DNA of 45,240 bases from Hylemonella gracilis ATCC 19624. GTDB taxonomy: Bacteria > Pseudomonadota > Gammaproteobacteria > Burkholderiales > Burkholderiaceae_C. The stretch lies in assembly GCF_000211835.1 (NCBI RefSeq), contig NZ_AEGR01000051.1, forward strand, positions 1 through 45,240, written 5' to 3'. The notes under the pieces are model-generated. The model saw only the letters and a list, made by a program, of their open reading frames with translations. It searched no databases and was not told the DNA's origin. Positions within the stretch are counted from its first letter, which is position 1. Every line of letters begins with the position of its first letter. This document shows, in pieces, positions 8,788-16,853 of this stretch. Both the position numbers and the translations under genes were made by a program.

Positions 8788-9727
8788 CCTGGTCGTGGTC
8801 CCGGTCCGGGCGATGCCAGGGGTCCACATGGGTCATGAGGTTCAGCACGCGGTGCCGTTGCATCACGCGGCGCCGGGCCTCGACCGCGATGTCGTGCCCG
8901 GCCTCGACCGTCAGCGTGGCGTCCACTTCGATGTGGGCATCCGCCACGATCAGGTCGCCCATCTTGCGGGTACGGATGTCGTGCACGCCCTGGATGCCGG
9001 GCGTCTCGCTCAGGGTCTGGCGGATGGCCGCCAGCTCCTCGTCGTTCACCGCGCGGTCCATCAGGTCGTGCAGCGCGTCCCAGCCAAACGTCCATCCCAT
9101 CTTGGCCACCATGAAGCCGACGATGGCGGCGGCAATCGGGTCCAGGATGGGGTAGCCCGCCAAGTTGCCCAGGATGCCCAGGCCCACCACCAGGGAGGAC
9201 GCGGCGTCCGAGCGCGCGTGCCAGGCGTTGGCCACCAGCATGCTGGACTTGACCCGCTTGGCCACGGCCAGCATGTAGCGAAACAGCAGTTCCTTGGCCA
9301 CGAGTGCGCCCAGCGCCACCCACAGCGCGACCCCATGCACTTGCGGGATGGCGTGCGGCTGCTCCAGCTTCACGATGGCCGACCACAGCATGCCCACGCC
9401 CACGGCCAGCAGCAGCAAGCCCAGCACCAGCGAAGCCGCCGTTTCGTAACGATGGTGGCCGTAGGGGTGGTCCGCGTCGGCATCTTTCTGGCTGTGCCGG
9501 TTGGCCAGCAGCACCACGAAGTCGGCGATCAGGTCCGACAGCGAATGGATGCCGTCGGCCACCAGGGCCTGGGACTTGGTGAGCACGCCCGCGACGATCT
9601 GGGTCGACGTCAGCACCAGGTTGACGATCACGCTGACCCAGGTGCTGCGCGACGCCGCCGCAGCACGTTCCGCGCTGGTGTACTCGGTGGCTTCCGAGTC
9701 CTCCGTGAGGGGCATGGGTGTGTTCAT
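8732..9727 (-). CDS. Cation diffusion facilitator (metal efflux) transporter
   Basis: A 331-residue CDF-family antiporter for divalent metal export. About five or six transmembrane segments lie between residues 30 and 215. The metal-site motifs are visible: DGIHSLSD (about 57-64) in one helix and HARSDAASS in a later helix (HxxxD). A histidine-rich loop HPYGHHRYE follows the second helix. The cytoplasmic dimerization domain (about 215-300) contains [21 protein letters not shown]. The last ~35 residues form a Pro/His/Asp-rich tail. The start at 9727 is the ATG nearest the family N-terminus. Metal specificity (Zn, Fe, Co or Mn) cannot be told. It overlaps the 3' end of fumC on the opposite strand. 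Confidence 0.95.
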   Translation of the reverse strand: MNTPMPLTEDSEATEYTSAERAAAASRSTWVSVIVNLVLTSTQIVAGVLTKSQALVADGIHSLSDLIADFVVLLANRHSQKDADADHPYGHHRYETAASLVLGLLLLAVGVGMLWSAIVKLEQPHAIPQVHGVALWVALGALVAKELLFRYMLAVAKRVKSSMLVANAWHARSDAASSLVVGLGILGNLAGYPILDPIAAAIVGFMVAKMGWTFGWDALHDLMDRAVNDEELAAIRQTLSETPGIQGVHDIRTRKMGDLIVADAHIEVDATLTVEAGHDIAVEARRRVMQRHRVLNLMTHVDPWHRPDRDHDQVSGPPYVPAPPTGQTARP

Positions 9728-9837
9728 CGGCGTCAGACGGGGTGGGGTGGAAGGGGCCGCCGCTGGAGCAGGGGGCGTGGCCCGATCATAGAGCGGCGAC
9801 GTGCAGCATGGGGTGGGGGCGCAGCCGCTGGCTGACT

Positions 9838-9879
9838 GCCGCTGAACGATCGCCGCTGAAGGACCGCCGCTGAAGGACT
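9838..9879. repeat. Three tandem 14-base repeats
   Basis: Three consecutive 14-base units of the form GCCGCTGAAGGACC (first copy differs at three positions) occupy the space between the CDF transporter start and the tautomerase stop. No gene is visible in this 213-base interval. The units have no evident function. Confidence 0.7.
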
Positions 9880-9940
9880 GCCATTCGTTGAGCCCGGTTC
9901 GTTGAGCGCCGTTCACTGATAGTCGCCCAAGGGTTGTCGC

Positions 9941-10339
9941 TCAAGGGCTGGGGTGTTGGTAGCGATATTCCTGCGTCAGGCCGCCGAAACCATAGGCGGT
10001 GGCCCGAACATCTTGCACGTAAACATAGCTCTCGGGGTGGAGGTCCCCCAGCAGCCCCTTGAACGCGGCGAATGCCTCGGCGATGTACCGCGCTTTCTCG
10101 TCTTTGGTGTTGGTTTCGTCCGTCACCTTGACGTCGAAATAGAAGCTGGATTTTTTGAGTTTTGCCAGCGATTGGCCCGCAACGTACCAGTCGCGCGGGT
10201 CGACAAAGTTGATCACCACCGCCGTGAGCTCGCGCCGCTTGCCGAGTATCCGAGTGGTCAGCTCCAGCAAGGTTTCGGTGATGCGTTCCGAAAGAGCGTC
10301 GCTGCGCTGGGCCGACACTTGGACGTTGAGGATGGGCAT
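9941..10339 (-). CDS. Tautomerase superfamily protein (4-oxalocrotonate tautomerase/MIF-like)
   Basis: A 132-residue tautomerase. After removal of Met the N-terminal residue is Pro (MPILNVQVSA), the catalytic base of this superfamily. The repeated beta-alpha-beta architecture is evident, with LTAVVINFVDPRDWYVAG in the first half and a second half ending GFGGLTQEYRYQ. This length equals two fused ~60-residue units, as in single-chain dimer or MIF-like members. It could act in aromatic meta-cleavage or as an unassigned keto-enol isomerase. It diverges from a LysR gene 140 bases away, its likely regulator. The start is fixed by the required Pro1. Confidence 0.9.
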   Translation of the reverse strand: MPILNVQVSAQRSDALSERITETLLELTTRILGKRRELTAVVINFVDPRDWYVAGQSLAKLKKSSFYFDVKVTDETNTKDEKARYIAEAFAAFKGLLGDLHPESYVYVQDVRATAYGFGGLTQEYRYQHPSP

Positions 10340-10479
10340 GAATAACTCCGGTGCGTTGAAGAGGTCTCCACTGTAGGAACAGCATCGCCAACCGGAAATC
10401 ACCGCTGGTGATAATCGCTTTTGCTCACGGCGCAAAGGCCCCCGAGTCCTGTTGATACTCTGATCCCTTGATCTTCTCG

Positions 10480-11403
10480 ATGACGAAACTCTTCCTGCCC
10501 GACCCGTCCGATTTGCGTTGGCTCGTGCGCTCGCTGGACTTGCGTTCCTTCTCGGCGGCCGCGCGCGAACAGAACGTCGTCGTCTCCGTGGTGACGCGGG
10601 GCGTGGACCGCCTGGAAGCGGGGTACGGCGTCAAGCTGCTGCGCCGCTCCACGCACGGCTTGTCCGCCACCCCGGAAGGCGCTGAACTCGCGCAAGAGGC
10701 GCGCGCCGTGCTGGCCCGGCTGGAAGACGTCTCCGCATCCTTGACCGATCAGCGCAGCCGCGTGGCGGGCACCTTGCGGCTGGCCTCCAGCCAGGAGATT
10801 TGCGAAGAGCTGGTGCTGCCGCATCTGTCGGACCTGCAAGCGCGATATCCAGCTTTGCGCATCGAACTGCTGGCCGATGACCGGGTGGCCGACCTGGTGA
10901 CGGAAGGCATTGACGTGGCCTTGCGCACCACCGTGGGCAACAGCGAGTTGGTCGTGGCCAGGGAATTGGGCAAATTCCAGCGGCGTCTCTATGCCTCACC
11001 CGCCTACTTGCGCGAGCACGGCACCCCCGCCGACCCCACCGAATTGCAGCAACACGAGACCGTGACCCACACCGCCCAAGGGCCGGTGGCCACCTGGGTC
11101 TTCCGCAAGCAGGGCAAGCGGCTGGAGTTGAACGTCCAGGCCAGGCTGGCCGCCAGCAGCTCGGCGCTGGTGCACCACGCCCTGGTCAACGGCGCGGGCA
11201 TCGGCATGCTCTCAAGACCCCTGGCCTCGGCCGACGTGGCGCGCGGCCGCTTGGTGGAAGTGTTGGAGCCCTTTGCCTCGGGTACCGTGCATACCCTGTA
11301 TGCCGTCGCCTCACCTGGCCGACGCAATGCCGCACGGGTCAAGGCCGTGATTGATTTTCTGGAACGGGCCTCGCGCGGTCCATGGGCCTTGGAGCGGGCT
11401 TGA
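10480..11403 (+). CDS. LysR-family transcriptional regulator
   Basis: A 307-residue LysR regulator. The helix-turn-helix covers about residues 10-65 (DLRWLVRSLDLRSFSAAAREQN..., variant with TRGVDRLEAGYGVKLLRRSTHG). It is followed by a linker helix and the inducer-binding domain (about 90-300) with LVTEGIDVALRT. I preferred the ATG at 10480; a TTG at 10468 would add four residues. The gene diverges from the tautomerase gene, so it probably controls it and itself. Inducer unknown. Confidence 0.94.
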   Translation: MTKLFLPDPSDLRWLVRSLDLRSFSAAAREQNVVVSVVTRGVDRLEAGYGVKLLRRSTHGLSATPEGAELAQEARAVLARLEDVSASLTDQRSRVAGTLRLASSQEICEELVLPHLSDLQARYPALRIELLADDRVADLVTEGIDVALRTTVGNSELVVARELGKFQRRLYASPAYLREHGTPADPTELQQHETVTHTAQGPVATWVFRKQGKRLELNVQARLAASSSALVHHALVNGAGIGMLSRPLASADVARGRLVEVLEPFASGTVHTLYAVASPGRRNAARVKAVIDFLERASRGPWALERA

Positions 11404-11430
11404 AAAGCACCTGCAAAATGCCGTTACGAT

Positions 11431-11973
11431 GTGGCACCACCTCGATGCCCGGCACTCGCTGGGCGCCTTTCGGTGCTCGGCACCGCGTGTGTGATCGGGA
11501 TATTGTGGTGTTGCGGTTGCGCTTATCCCTGGAGATGGGACATGAGGCCTGAGTTTAGTTCACTGCCGTTCCACATGGCCATGCGCGACGAGCGCCACAT
11601 GGTTAGCCTGATCCGCCAAGGCGATGCCCGCGGCCGCGTGCGCACCGCCATCGGTGTGCCGTATTCAGGCCACGGCAATCCGCGTGAACGCATCTTGGAA
11701 CAGTGGGCCATGAACCAATGCTCACCCCGGCGCGAGATGAGCGGCACCGTGTTCGCCCCCTTGCCACCACGGCATCAAGCGGCGCTGCAACCGCTGCTCG
11801 CGCCCTTCATCAACGACCTATTGCGCGGCGGGTTGGAAGCCACGCCGATGGGGCGGCGCGACGTTGCTCAGGGGGTCAAAGCGCGCCTGCACCTGGGGCC
11901 GGATCGGGAGGCGGTGGTGAGTGGGCAACCGCCGATGCATCATGGTGGGCATGCGCGCGGGCGTGGGAGCTGA
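11431..11973 (+). CDS. Hypothetical protein, possibly exported
   Basis: I do not recognise this 180-residue protein. The frame starts with GTG at 11431; an ATG at 11542 preceded by GGAGATGGGAC is an alternative start giving 143 residues. With the longer start, residues 11-32 form a hydrophobic stretch (RLSVLGTACVIGILWCCGC) that could be a signal or membrane anchor, but the Cys context is not a clean lipobox. The rest is Arg/Pro-rich with several Met and His, ending in a Gly/Arg/His tail. Third-position G+C is high, as expected for a real gene of this genome. It lies between a LysR gene and the A+T-rich island. Confidence 0.45.
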   Translation: MAPPRCPALAGRLSVLGTACVIGILWCCGCAYPWRWDMRPEFSSLPFHMAMRDERHMVSLIRQGDARGRVRTAIGVPYSGHGNPRERILEQWAMNQCSPRREMSGTVFAPLPPRHQAALQPLLAPFINDLLRGGLEATPMGRRDVAQGVKARLHLGPDREAVVSGQPPMHHGGHARGRGS

Positions 11974-12005
11974 AGCGCTTTGTGCTCCTTAGGCGGACTG
12001 ATTGC

Positions 12006-12950
12006 TTACTTGCCTCGCTTACTCACGTGCTCCATGTGCTCGGCCATGCAGGTCGCGCACGAATTGGCCATGTTAGACACACTGTCACTTCGCGTCCGGT
12101 TGCCAATCGTACGTGTGCCCTGAGGATCCGGGTCGGGAATTTGAGAGCTTGGCGGCACACTGAAATTGCTGAGTCGGTTGCCACGTCCACTCATTGAGGG
12201 GTTCATCATCTCGACCAAGCTATCTGGTGGAGGAATTGCGCCACGGTGCACTGATTCGATTGGGGCCTGGTTACCCATAGCCATGGAATGCGCAACATGC
12301 GCGGCACGTTTTGCCGCGCAGACATTGGCGTCATCAGCGGCAAACACGTCGGAGACAGTCACACCTTGCAGCCGCCCGCTCCAGTGACCGGAACGTCCTT
12401 CTTGATCGTAATGCTGTTGCAGGTCTAGCATTCGATCCTGAACCCGCTGAATATGTAGCAAGTCTTTCTCTGTCCCGGAAAAACCAACGCCCATGTGACC
12501 ATTCACAGAAGCCACAGCAATTTGCCCGACTTGCTTGGGTGGGATTTTTTTCGCCATGTCCTCACGAACGATTTCATCCTGAGCTTCTTCAGCCATGCTG
12601 GCCGCGAAGCGGACGGCACTCGCCTCATGAATGCTGATCGGGCTCATAGCGTTCATTTGAGAACGCTGCCCTTCGGGAAACTGGAGATGACTGGCGCGGA
12701 TCATGTCTTGGCGAACCCCGATTTCTCGACGTGCTGCCTCCACAACAAGGGCGGGGGTATCAGGGGAGCGGGAAAGTTCCCTCAGAGTCGATTCCGGTAA
12801 CCGGCGAATGCTATTGGAGCGTTGCCTCCCCATACTGGCCACGCCAAGCGGGTTGTCCCTTTTCGATGGATTGGCCGGCAGATTCGTGACCAGTGCTCTA
12901 CCGCGCAAAGTATAGGATTGTGGTTTCGTGCCGCGTTCATCGCTTGACAT
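12006..12950 (-). CDS. Effector-like protein with a weak deaminase-type C-terminus
   Basis: A 314-residue soluble protein with no signal peptide or membrane segment. The start is the ATG at 12950, preceded by GGAGA; a TTG at 12968 is less likely. The N-terminal ~130 residues are polar and Ser/Arg/Pro-rich. The second half resembles the layout of bacterial toxin deaminases of the XOO_2897 kind: a strand pair (QIAVASVNGHMGVGFSG), a CAAK segment followed by a helix, and about 90 residues later SCATC near the end. In active members the first motif is [CH]AE and the second PCxxC with Zn ligands. Here the Glu position is Ala, so activity is doubtful. This is my inference from motif order. It is last in a three-gene minus-strand group with visibly lower G+C than the flanks. 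Confidence 0.6.
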   Translation of the reverse strand: MSSDERGTKPQSYTLRGRALVTNLPANPSKRDNPLGVASMGRQRSNSIRRLPESTLRELSRSPDTPALVVEAARREIGVRQDMIRASHLQFPEGQRSQMNAMSPISIHEASAVRFAASMAEEAQDEIVREDMAKKIPPKQVGQIAVASVNGHMGVGFSGTEKDLLHIQRVQDRMLDLQQHYDQEGRSGHWSGRLQGVTVSDVFAADDANVCAAKRAAHVAHSMAMGNQAPIESVHRGAIPPPDSLVEMMNPSMSGRGNRLSNFSVPPSSQIPDPDPQGTRTIGNRTRSDSVSNMANSCATCMAEHMEHVSKRGK

Positions 12951-12964
12951 GAAGGTCTCCTTGG

Positions 12965-13483
12965 TCAATTTGATGAATGGAGATGATTGATCACACCGCC
13001 TTTGAATTTCACCTTTGCCTCGGTGTTGTGTTTCACTGTGACACCGGTAGCTTTCGTCGAGGCGATCCCCAGCACGCCGTTATCGGTGTGCTTTACCGTC
13101 CCCTTCGTCTCCGGGAACTTACTCAAACCTTGCCTAATCGCAATGATGGTGTTTATCTTTGGAGTCTCTGGTGCTCCAATACCAGTACCCAACGACCGCA
13201 GTTTTTTCATCTCGCTGGCGATATAGTCCATCAGGTTTTTCGACAGTGCATCTCCCGTAAAGTCATGAACCTCTGCGATGTGTCGATTTGCAAACCACTT
13301 CGTAAGACCCAAGTCGCCTGCTTCGTAGTCGTTGTGCGGCCTCATGTACTCCATGCTCGGTTTGCCATCGGCACCCATGGTCACCCGGAAGTGGTGCTTC
13401 CGGACCGCGCTCCGAAAAATCGGAGAGAACGAATTTGTCACAACTTGAGTACGTTGTGGCGATAGATACCGCATTGTCATCAT
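12965..13483 (-). CDS. Unknown 172-residue protein of the A+T-rich island
   Basis: I do not recognise this protein. The ATG at 13483 is preceded by AGGAGA at a good distance. It is soluble, basic and rich in Lys, Thr and His, with a segment HNDYEAGDLGLTKWFANRH in the middle and a Gly/Val/Lys-rich C-terminus ending HLHSSN. It lies 11 bases after the GNAT gene and 14 bases before the deaminase-like gene, so all three look co-transcribed. Its small size next to an effector-like gene would suit an immunity protein, chaperone or second effector, but nothing in the sequence decides this. Codon use is more A+T-rich than the T6SS genes. Confidence 0.7.
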   Translation of the reverse strand: MMTMRYLSPQRTQVVTNSFSPIFRSAVRKHHFRVTMGADGKPSMEYMRPHNDYEAGDLGLTKWFANRHIAEVHDFTGDALSKNLMDYIASEMKKLRSLGTGIGAPETPKINTIIAIRQGLSKFPETKGTVKHTDNGVLGIASTKATGVTVKHNTEAKVKFKGGVINHLHSSN

Positions 13484-13494
13484 GGTGCTATCTC

Positions 13495-14538
13495 CTAGCT
13501 TGATTTGTTGATGAAAATTTCCGCAACCACAGAAGTACTTGAGATGCGTTCAAATAAAAAACGAAGCTCCGTCGCAGCATCAAGCGTGAGCGTATAACCT
13601 GGCGTCACACGCCGAAAGTGCAGTTCGTTTTCGTACTCTGTGCGCACGTGAACATCTAGCAACTCGAAACCCAACTTCGCCAAGCCACTGAGCGAAGGCT
13701 GGTTGTCTGCGAAGCACTTCGCGTAACACACACGCAGACCCCAGTGAGTTTCTGCCAGCTCGAATAGCAGGCTGGCAGCTTTGGGGCCAAACCCCAGACC
13801 TTGGAATTCGGTTGCGATCCAGTAGTAGAAAAAACCGATGCCCTCGGCCAGGATCAGGCTCACCGAGCCGATGAAGCCCCACTGTGCGTGCATGACCGCA
13901 AAAATCATCTGGTCGCCGAAAGCACGGCAGTCATCCAGCCAAGCGTGCCATTCCTCTGCGTTGGCAAACTGTGGCAGGCAGCACCGTGCGGCGATGTCGG
14001 GATCTCGATAAGCCCAAGCGAAATGTTCGCAGTGCATGTGATCGAGCGGCACCAAGCGCAAGTTGGTATCGCCCCAGGACGGTCCCGGCATCGGAAAGCA
14101 ACATGGCTGACGCAGGCTGTTCAGAATCGCTGCGTGCAACGTCGCAAAGCGGGCATCGTACGGGTGTTTGAACAGCAGGCGACGACTGATATCAAGCGCC
14201 GGTTCAGGTTCGCCACTGCGCCAAAACGCGATGATCAGGTCGAGTTCGTCGGCGAGGCTAGCCTCGCCTAACGCATGGCGGATCCCGCCGAGGGACCGAA
14301 TCAGCGGCAAGTCGTCGCAGGCAACGGCGACCGCGAACAATCGTGCTCGTGCCTCGGCGTGTTCGGGCTGTCGTGCGAGAACCGAATCGGTTTCTAGATG
14401 CTGGCGCAAGGCCAGCAGCCAATTGATGCGTTCTTCGGGTTGTGGGCGCTTCTTGGGCTCCCAGATGCAGGGGGGCTCAGCGAGGTGCCTCTGCCGGTTC
14501 GATTCTTCGCCCAAAGCCGGCGTGAAGATGGCGGACAT
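13495..14538 (-). CDS. GNAT acetyltransferase with an N-terminal helical domain
   Basis: A 347-residue protein with two parts. Residues ~30-145 are helical and Leu/Ala/Arg-rich ([17 protein letters not shown]...), reminiscent of a short helical-repeat domain. Residues ~158-310 form a GNAT domain of the ribosomal-protein-acetyltransferase type, with [21 protein letters not shown] at its beginning, [19 protein letters not shown] at the acetyl-CoA loop (QGLGFG 246-251), and [13 protein letters not shown] at the end. The target is unknown. It is first of the three-gene group. Its 5' end adjoins a truncated IS5 transposase, so the start (14538) and promoter may have been altered by insertion; an in-frame start upstream would read into IS sequence. 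Confidence 0.8.
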   Translation of the reverse strand: MSAIFTPALGEESNRQRHLAEPPCIWEPKKRPQPEERINWLLALRQHLETDSVLARQPEHAEARARLFAVAVACDDLPLIRSLGGIRHALGEASLADELDLIIAFWRSGEPEPALDISRRLLFKHPYDARFATLHAAILNSLRQPCCFPMPGPSWGDTNLRLVPLDHMHCEHFAWAYRDPDIAARCCLPQFANAEEWHAWLDDCRAFGDQMIFAVMHAQWGFIGSVSLILAEGIGFFYYWIATEFQGLGFGPKAASLLFELAETHWGLRVCYAKCFADNQPSLSGLAKLGFELLDVHVRTEYENELHFRRVTPGYTLTLDAATELRFLFERISSTSVVAEIFINKSS

Positions 14539-14560
14539 GATGAGGAGTCTCCCAAGGCTG

Positions 14561-14922
14561 CTTGAAGATGTGCTCGGCCAAGTCATTCGCTTCCAGCATG
14601 TGGCGAAAGTGCAGGATCGTCGTCTCATCTGGAATCGCCTGGAGGTTCAGCCCGGCGAACGCGCGCATGGAGGCGATCACTTAAGGGCCTCTTCCATCGC
14701 TGGATCGCTCAGGGTGAACCAGTTCTGCATCAGGTGCACCCGCAGCATCGCCTCCAGCGCGTAGGGCCGCCGCCCTCGGCCTGTCACCGGATAGTGCGGT
14801 TCGATCACTTTGAGCAAGGCCTTCCACGGCACCACCAGTTCCATCTCGGCCAGAAACACCTCGCGCCGTGTCTTCTTCCTCTTGCCTGACTGCTCGGCAT
14901 CCGCAAAACTAATCTGGTTCAT
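14561..14922 (-). pseudogene. IS5-family transposase, N-terminal remnant, frameshifted
   Basis: The first 81 codons (14922 to 14677) read MNQISFADAEQSGKRKKTRR and continue through MELVVPWKALLKVIEPHYP and a GRGRRPYALEAMLRVHLMQNWF stretch, the start of IS5-family DDE transposases. The frame then stops, and similarity resumes in another frame ([27 protein letters not shown], ending near 14561 at DLAEHIF). That is a one-base deletion near 14680. After HIF the similarity breaks off and the sequence joins the GNAT gene region. The DDE catalytic domain is missing, so it cannot transpose. Confidence 0.9.
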
Positions 14923-14969
14923 CGCTCTTGCTCCATTGACCGGTTCAGATCACCACGCAAGAATCGTGC

Positions 14970-15007
14970 ACTTGTTCAGAGTTTCCCTAAGGAACGTCTG
15001 AACAAGT
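14970..15007. repeat. Abutting terminal inverted repeats of two IS5-type ends
   Basis: Two 19-base arms, ACTTGTTCAGAGTTTCCCT (14970-14988) and AAGGAACGTCTGAACAAGT (14989-15007), are near-perfect inverted copies with no bases between them. To the left is the start of one transposase fragment; to the right lies the end of another, both on the minus strand. The junction is thus a head-to-tail contact of two IS ends. Confidence 0.8.
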
Positions 15008-15104
15008 CATAAAACGTTGCTTGGCGATCTACCGAGCCAAACGATTCAGCACATCCCGCAATTCGAAAGTCGCCGTGGTGCCGCCGTGCACCCCCTGCGA
15101 GGGC

Positions 15105-15246
15105 TCACGCCCCCTGCACACGCACGACTCCCATCGTCGCCATCAGCTTCTTGCGCGCCATCCCCAGCCTGGACAGTGCAAACAGCTTGATCACTTGGGC
15201 CGTGTTCTTGGTCAAGCCCTTGAATATCACCTTAGCCAAACTTCGG
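15105..15246 (-). pseudogene. IS5-family transposase, C-terminal remnant
   Basis: Minus-strand translation of this stretch gives about 47 residues including KVIFKGLTKNTAQVIKLFAL and MARKKLM before a stop at 15105. This is the usual C-terminal end of IS5-family transposases (KVRYRGLAKNTAQ..LFAL type). The upstream part of the gene is absent: similarity begins just beyond the stop codon of the 394-residue gene. The stop is about 100 bases from the terminal repeat, a plausible distance for the family. Confidence 0.8.
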
Positions 15247-15257
15247 TGACTGCGTAC

Positions 15258-16442
15258 TCAATGCCAGCGTGGTCGCGACTCAATCGAACCGTAGTGCTTA
15301 GAATCCGTTCCGCGGTGAGGGCCCGGTCGTTCCGGTGTGATGGGGAATATGCCCTCTTTCGCCAACGTGCCAGCAGAGTTAGAACGAGTAGACGAAACAC
15401 TGACTGATGGCTTAAGAGAAGCTGCTATCTCTCGTGTTTCTGGTGCAGTGTGACGTTTCATCAGATCGGAAATAAACGCTGTTGCCTCGCCGTTACCTGC
15501 CACATCTGATGCATCGCGTTTGCCGCGATCACCCCTGCCCTGGAAAATGTCTTCGCCTTGGTGCTTCTTCACAGACTCGTATACTTCCACCGCACTGTGA
15601 AACCCTTGTCCGATCAGAAACGCCGACGCAAGCGCGGACGCGGCTTCCGTTTGCGCTCGGGAACCGCCAGTAAGCGGCCCAACATGACGGCCCTCCATTC
15701 CTCTTGTGAATGGGCGTCTATCGCCCGCAGCAGCATCGGCGATCGCTGTTATTTCTCCTGGTGAGCCAGACATATGTCCTTGCAGCGGCTCTATCACGCG
15801 ATCAAGTTTATCTCTGGAGATTTTCGCTTCCTGTGGACTAGCTTTTGCGAGTAGGGTGGTTTCGCTCATGTCATGAATTCCCATTCTTCCTACAAGCTCT
15901 TGAGTTCTGCTTCTCTCCTCTTTCTTGGCGGGTCCTACAACGCCCGAGTCGCTAAGGGCTTTGACTCGCTCCATCTGTGTGTGATGAAGCGATGGCAAGA
16001 CACGCGCTATAGCGGCCTGTATTCCAGGCAGTTGGTATGGCGGCCGGCCTTCCATGCCTGTGGTGGCGCCCGTGTCAGTGAGAGCCGCACCCAGATCTCC
16101 CGCGATCGATTGCACCACTGCATGATCCCGTGCACCTGCTGAACCGTCATTACGACTCACTCTGTGCACGGCAGCTATAACGGCGCCATTGGATGTTCCT
16201 TTGGCTACCCCCTGAGGTCCTGCTACTCGAGCCAATAGACCACCACGATGACTGGCCGGGACTTCGCGGTAAATTTGCGTGATGGCTTGTGCAGTCATGG
16301 AAGCGCTAGCGCGCGCCCTCGGACCAGGATTGCTGAGTAGCGCTTCTGCCGCATTGTTCTGCTGGCTCACCAATTCTCTAGTTCTATCCCCTGTCTGACG
16401 CAAACGCGGTATGTCATGTAGTTTTTTAGGATCTGTGGGCAT
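15258..16442 (-). CDS. Unknown 394-residue effector-like protein
   Basis: I do not recognise this protein. It is soluble, has no signal peptide or transmembrane segment, and is rich in Ala, Arg, Ser, Gly and Gln. The N-terminus (MPTDPKKLHDIPRLRQTGDR) is polar, as in proteins exported by specialised secretion systems. The central part is mainly helical (e.g. AQTEAASALASAFLIGQGF and SAVEVYESVKK). The C-terminal ~70 residues are Ser/Thr/Pro/Arg-rich and look disordered. Its stop lies just before an IS5 remnant, so the native C-terminus may have been lost or replaced. It starts about 410 bases upstream of tssBC in the opposite direction and shares the island's lower G+C. A role as T6SS cargo is guilt by proximity only. 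Confidence 0.65.
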   Translation of the reverse strand: MPTDPKKLHDIPRLRQTGDRTRELVSQQNNAAEALLSNPGPRARASASMTAQAITQIYREVPASHRGGLLARVAGPQGVAKGTSNGAVIAAVHRVSRNDGSAGARDHAVVQSIAGDLGAALTDTGATTGMEGRPPYQLPGIQAAIARVLPSLHHTQMERVKALSDSGVVGPAKKEERSRTQELVGRMGIHDMSETTLLAKASPQEAKISRDKLDRVIEPLQGHMSGSPGEITAIADAAAGDRRPFTRGMEGRHVGPLTGGSRAQTEAASALASAFLIGQGFHSAVEVYESVKKHQGEDIFQGRGDRGKRDASDVAGNGEATAFISDLMKRHTAPETREIAASLKPSVSVSSTRSNSAGTLAKEGIFPITPERPGPHRGTDSKHYGSIESRPRWH

Positions 16443-16559
16443 GATTTATTCCAAGTAATGGAATGTCAATTGAGGAGTGGATTTCGCTTGTTCGAATGAA
16501 TGCTAAGACGCAAGAAATCTTTGTGCATCATCGGCAACCCCCAGAAAAATATTACCTGT

Positions 16560-16672
16560 CAGGAAAATTTTTTCCTGGCCTCCGAAACAAAAACCTCATT
16601 CTTGTCAGTTGACTTTTCGGGCAACAGGACACATGAACGGTAGGAAAAAATGTTCCTTGCGCGACAGGACAT
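16560..16672. promoter_or_regulatory. Palindrome and repeated ACAGGACA motifs upstream of the T6SS promoter
   Basis: This A+T-rich stretch contains an 18-base palindrome (CAGGAAAA/TTTTCCTG, 16560-16577) immediately preceded by CCTGTC. It also has two direct copies of ACAGGACA at 16624-16631 and 16664-16671, exactly 40 bases apart, each followed by a GGAA/AAT-rich segment. They lie 50-165 bases upstream of the sigma-54-type promoter, the normal distance for enhancer-binding activator sites. The activator encoded at 40095-41054 is the obvious candidate. Between 16443 and 16853 I see no gene. Confidence 0.5.
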
Positions 16673-16722
16673 GGGGAATAATTTTTTGAGAAAAATCAAA
16701 GACATAAGTCGAAATTAAGACC

Positions 16723-16737
16723 TGGCACGCGTCTTGA
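16723..16737 (+). promoter_or_regulatory. Sigma-54-type promoter for the T6SS operon
   Basis: TGGCACG-N4-TTGA matches the sigma-54 consensus TGGCACG-N4-TTGC at every position except the last base (A instead of C) with correct spacing between the -24 and -12 elements. It lies about 115 bases before the tssBC start. A sigma-54 activator gene at the far end of the locus supports the assignment. Confidence 0.6.
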
Positions 16738-16853
16738 GTAATCAAGCCAACCTCAAAGGTGGCTTGTTGCCAATCCACCCTTGAGCGACGACGCGCCTTT
16801 GTCTCGGCACTGCCTGGCATCGGCGCATGAGTTACTTGCTCAGGAGCGCATTC

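Noticed and set aside
9838..9879. Possible CRISPR-like array
   Set aside because: The 14-base units are directly adjacent with no spacers, so they are simple tandem repeats.
11523..11747. Minus-strand frame opposite the hypothetical gene at 11431
   Set aside because: It has no ribosome site and no recognisable sequence; the plus-strand frame has better third-position G+C.
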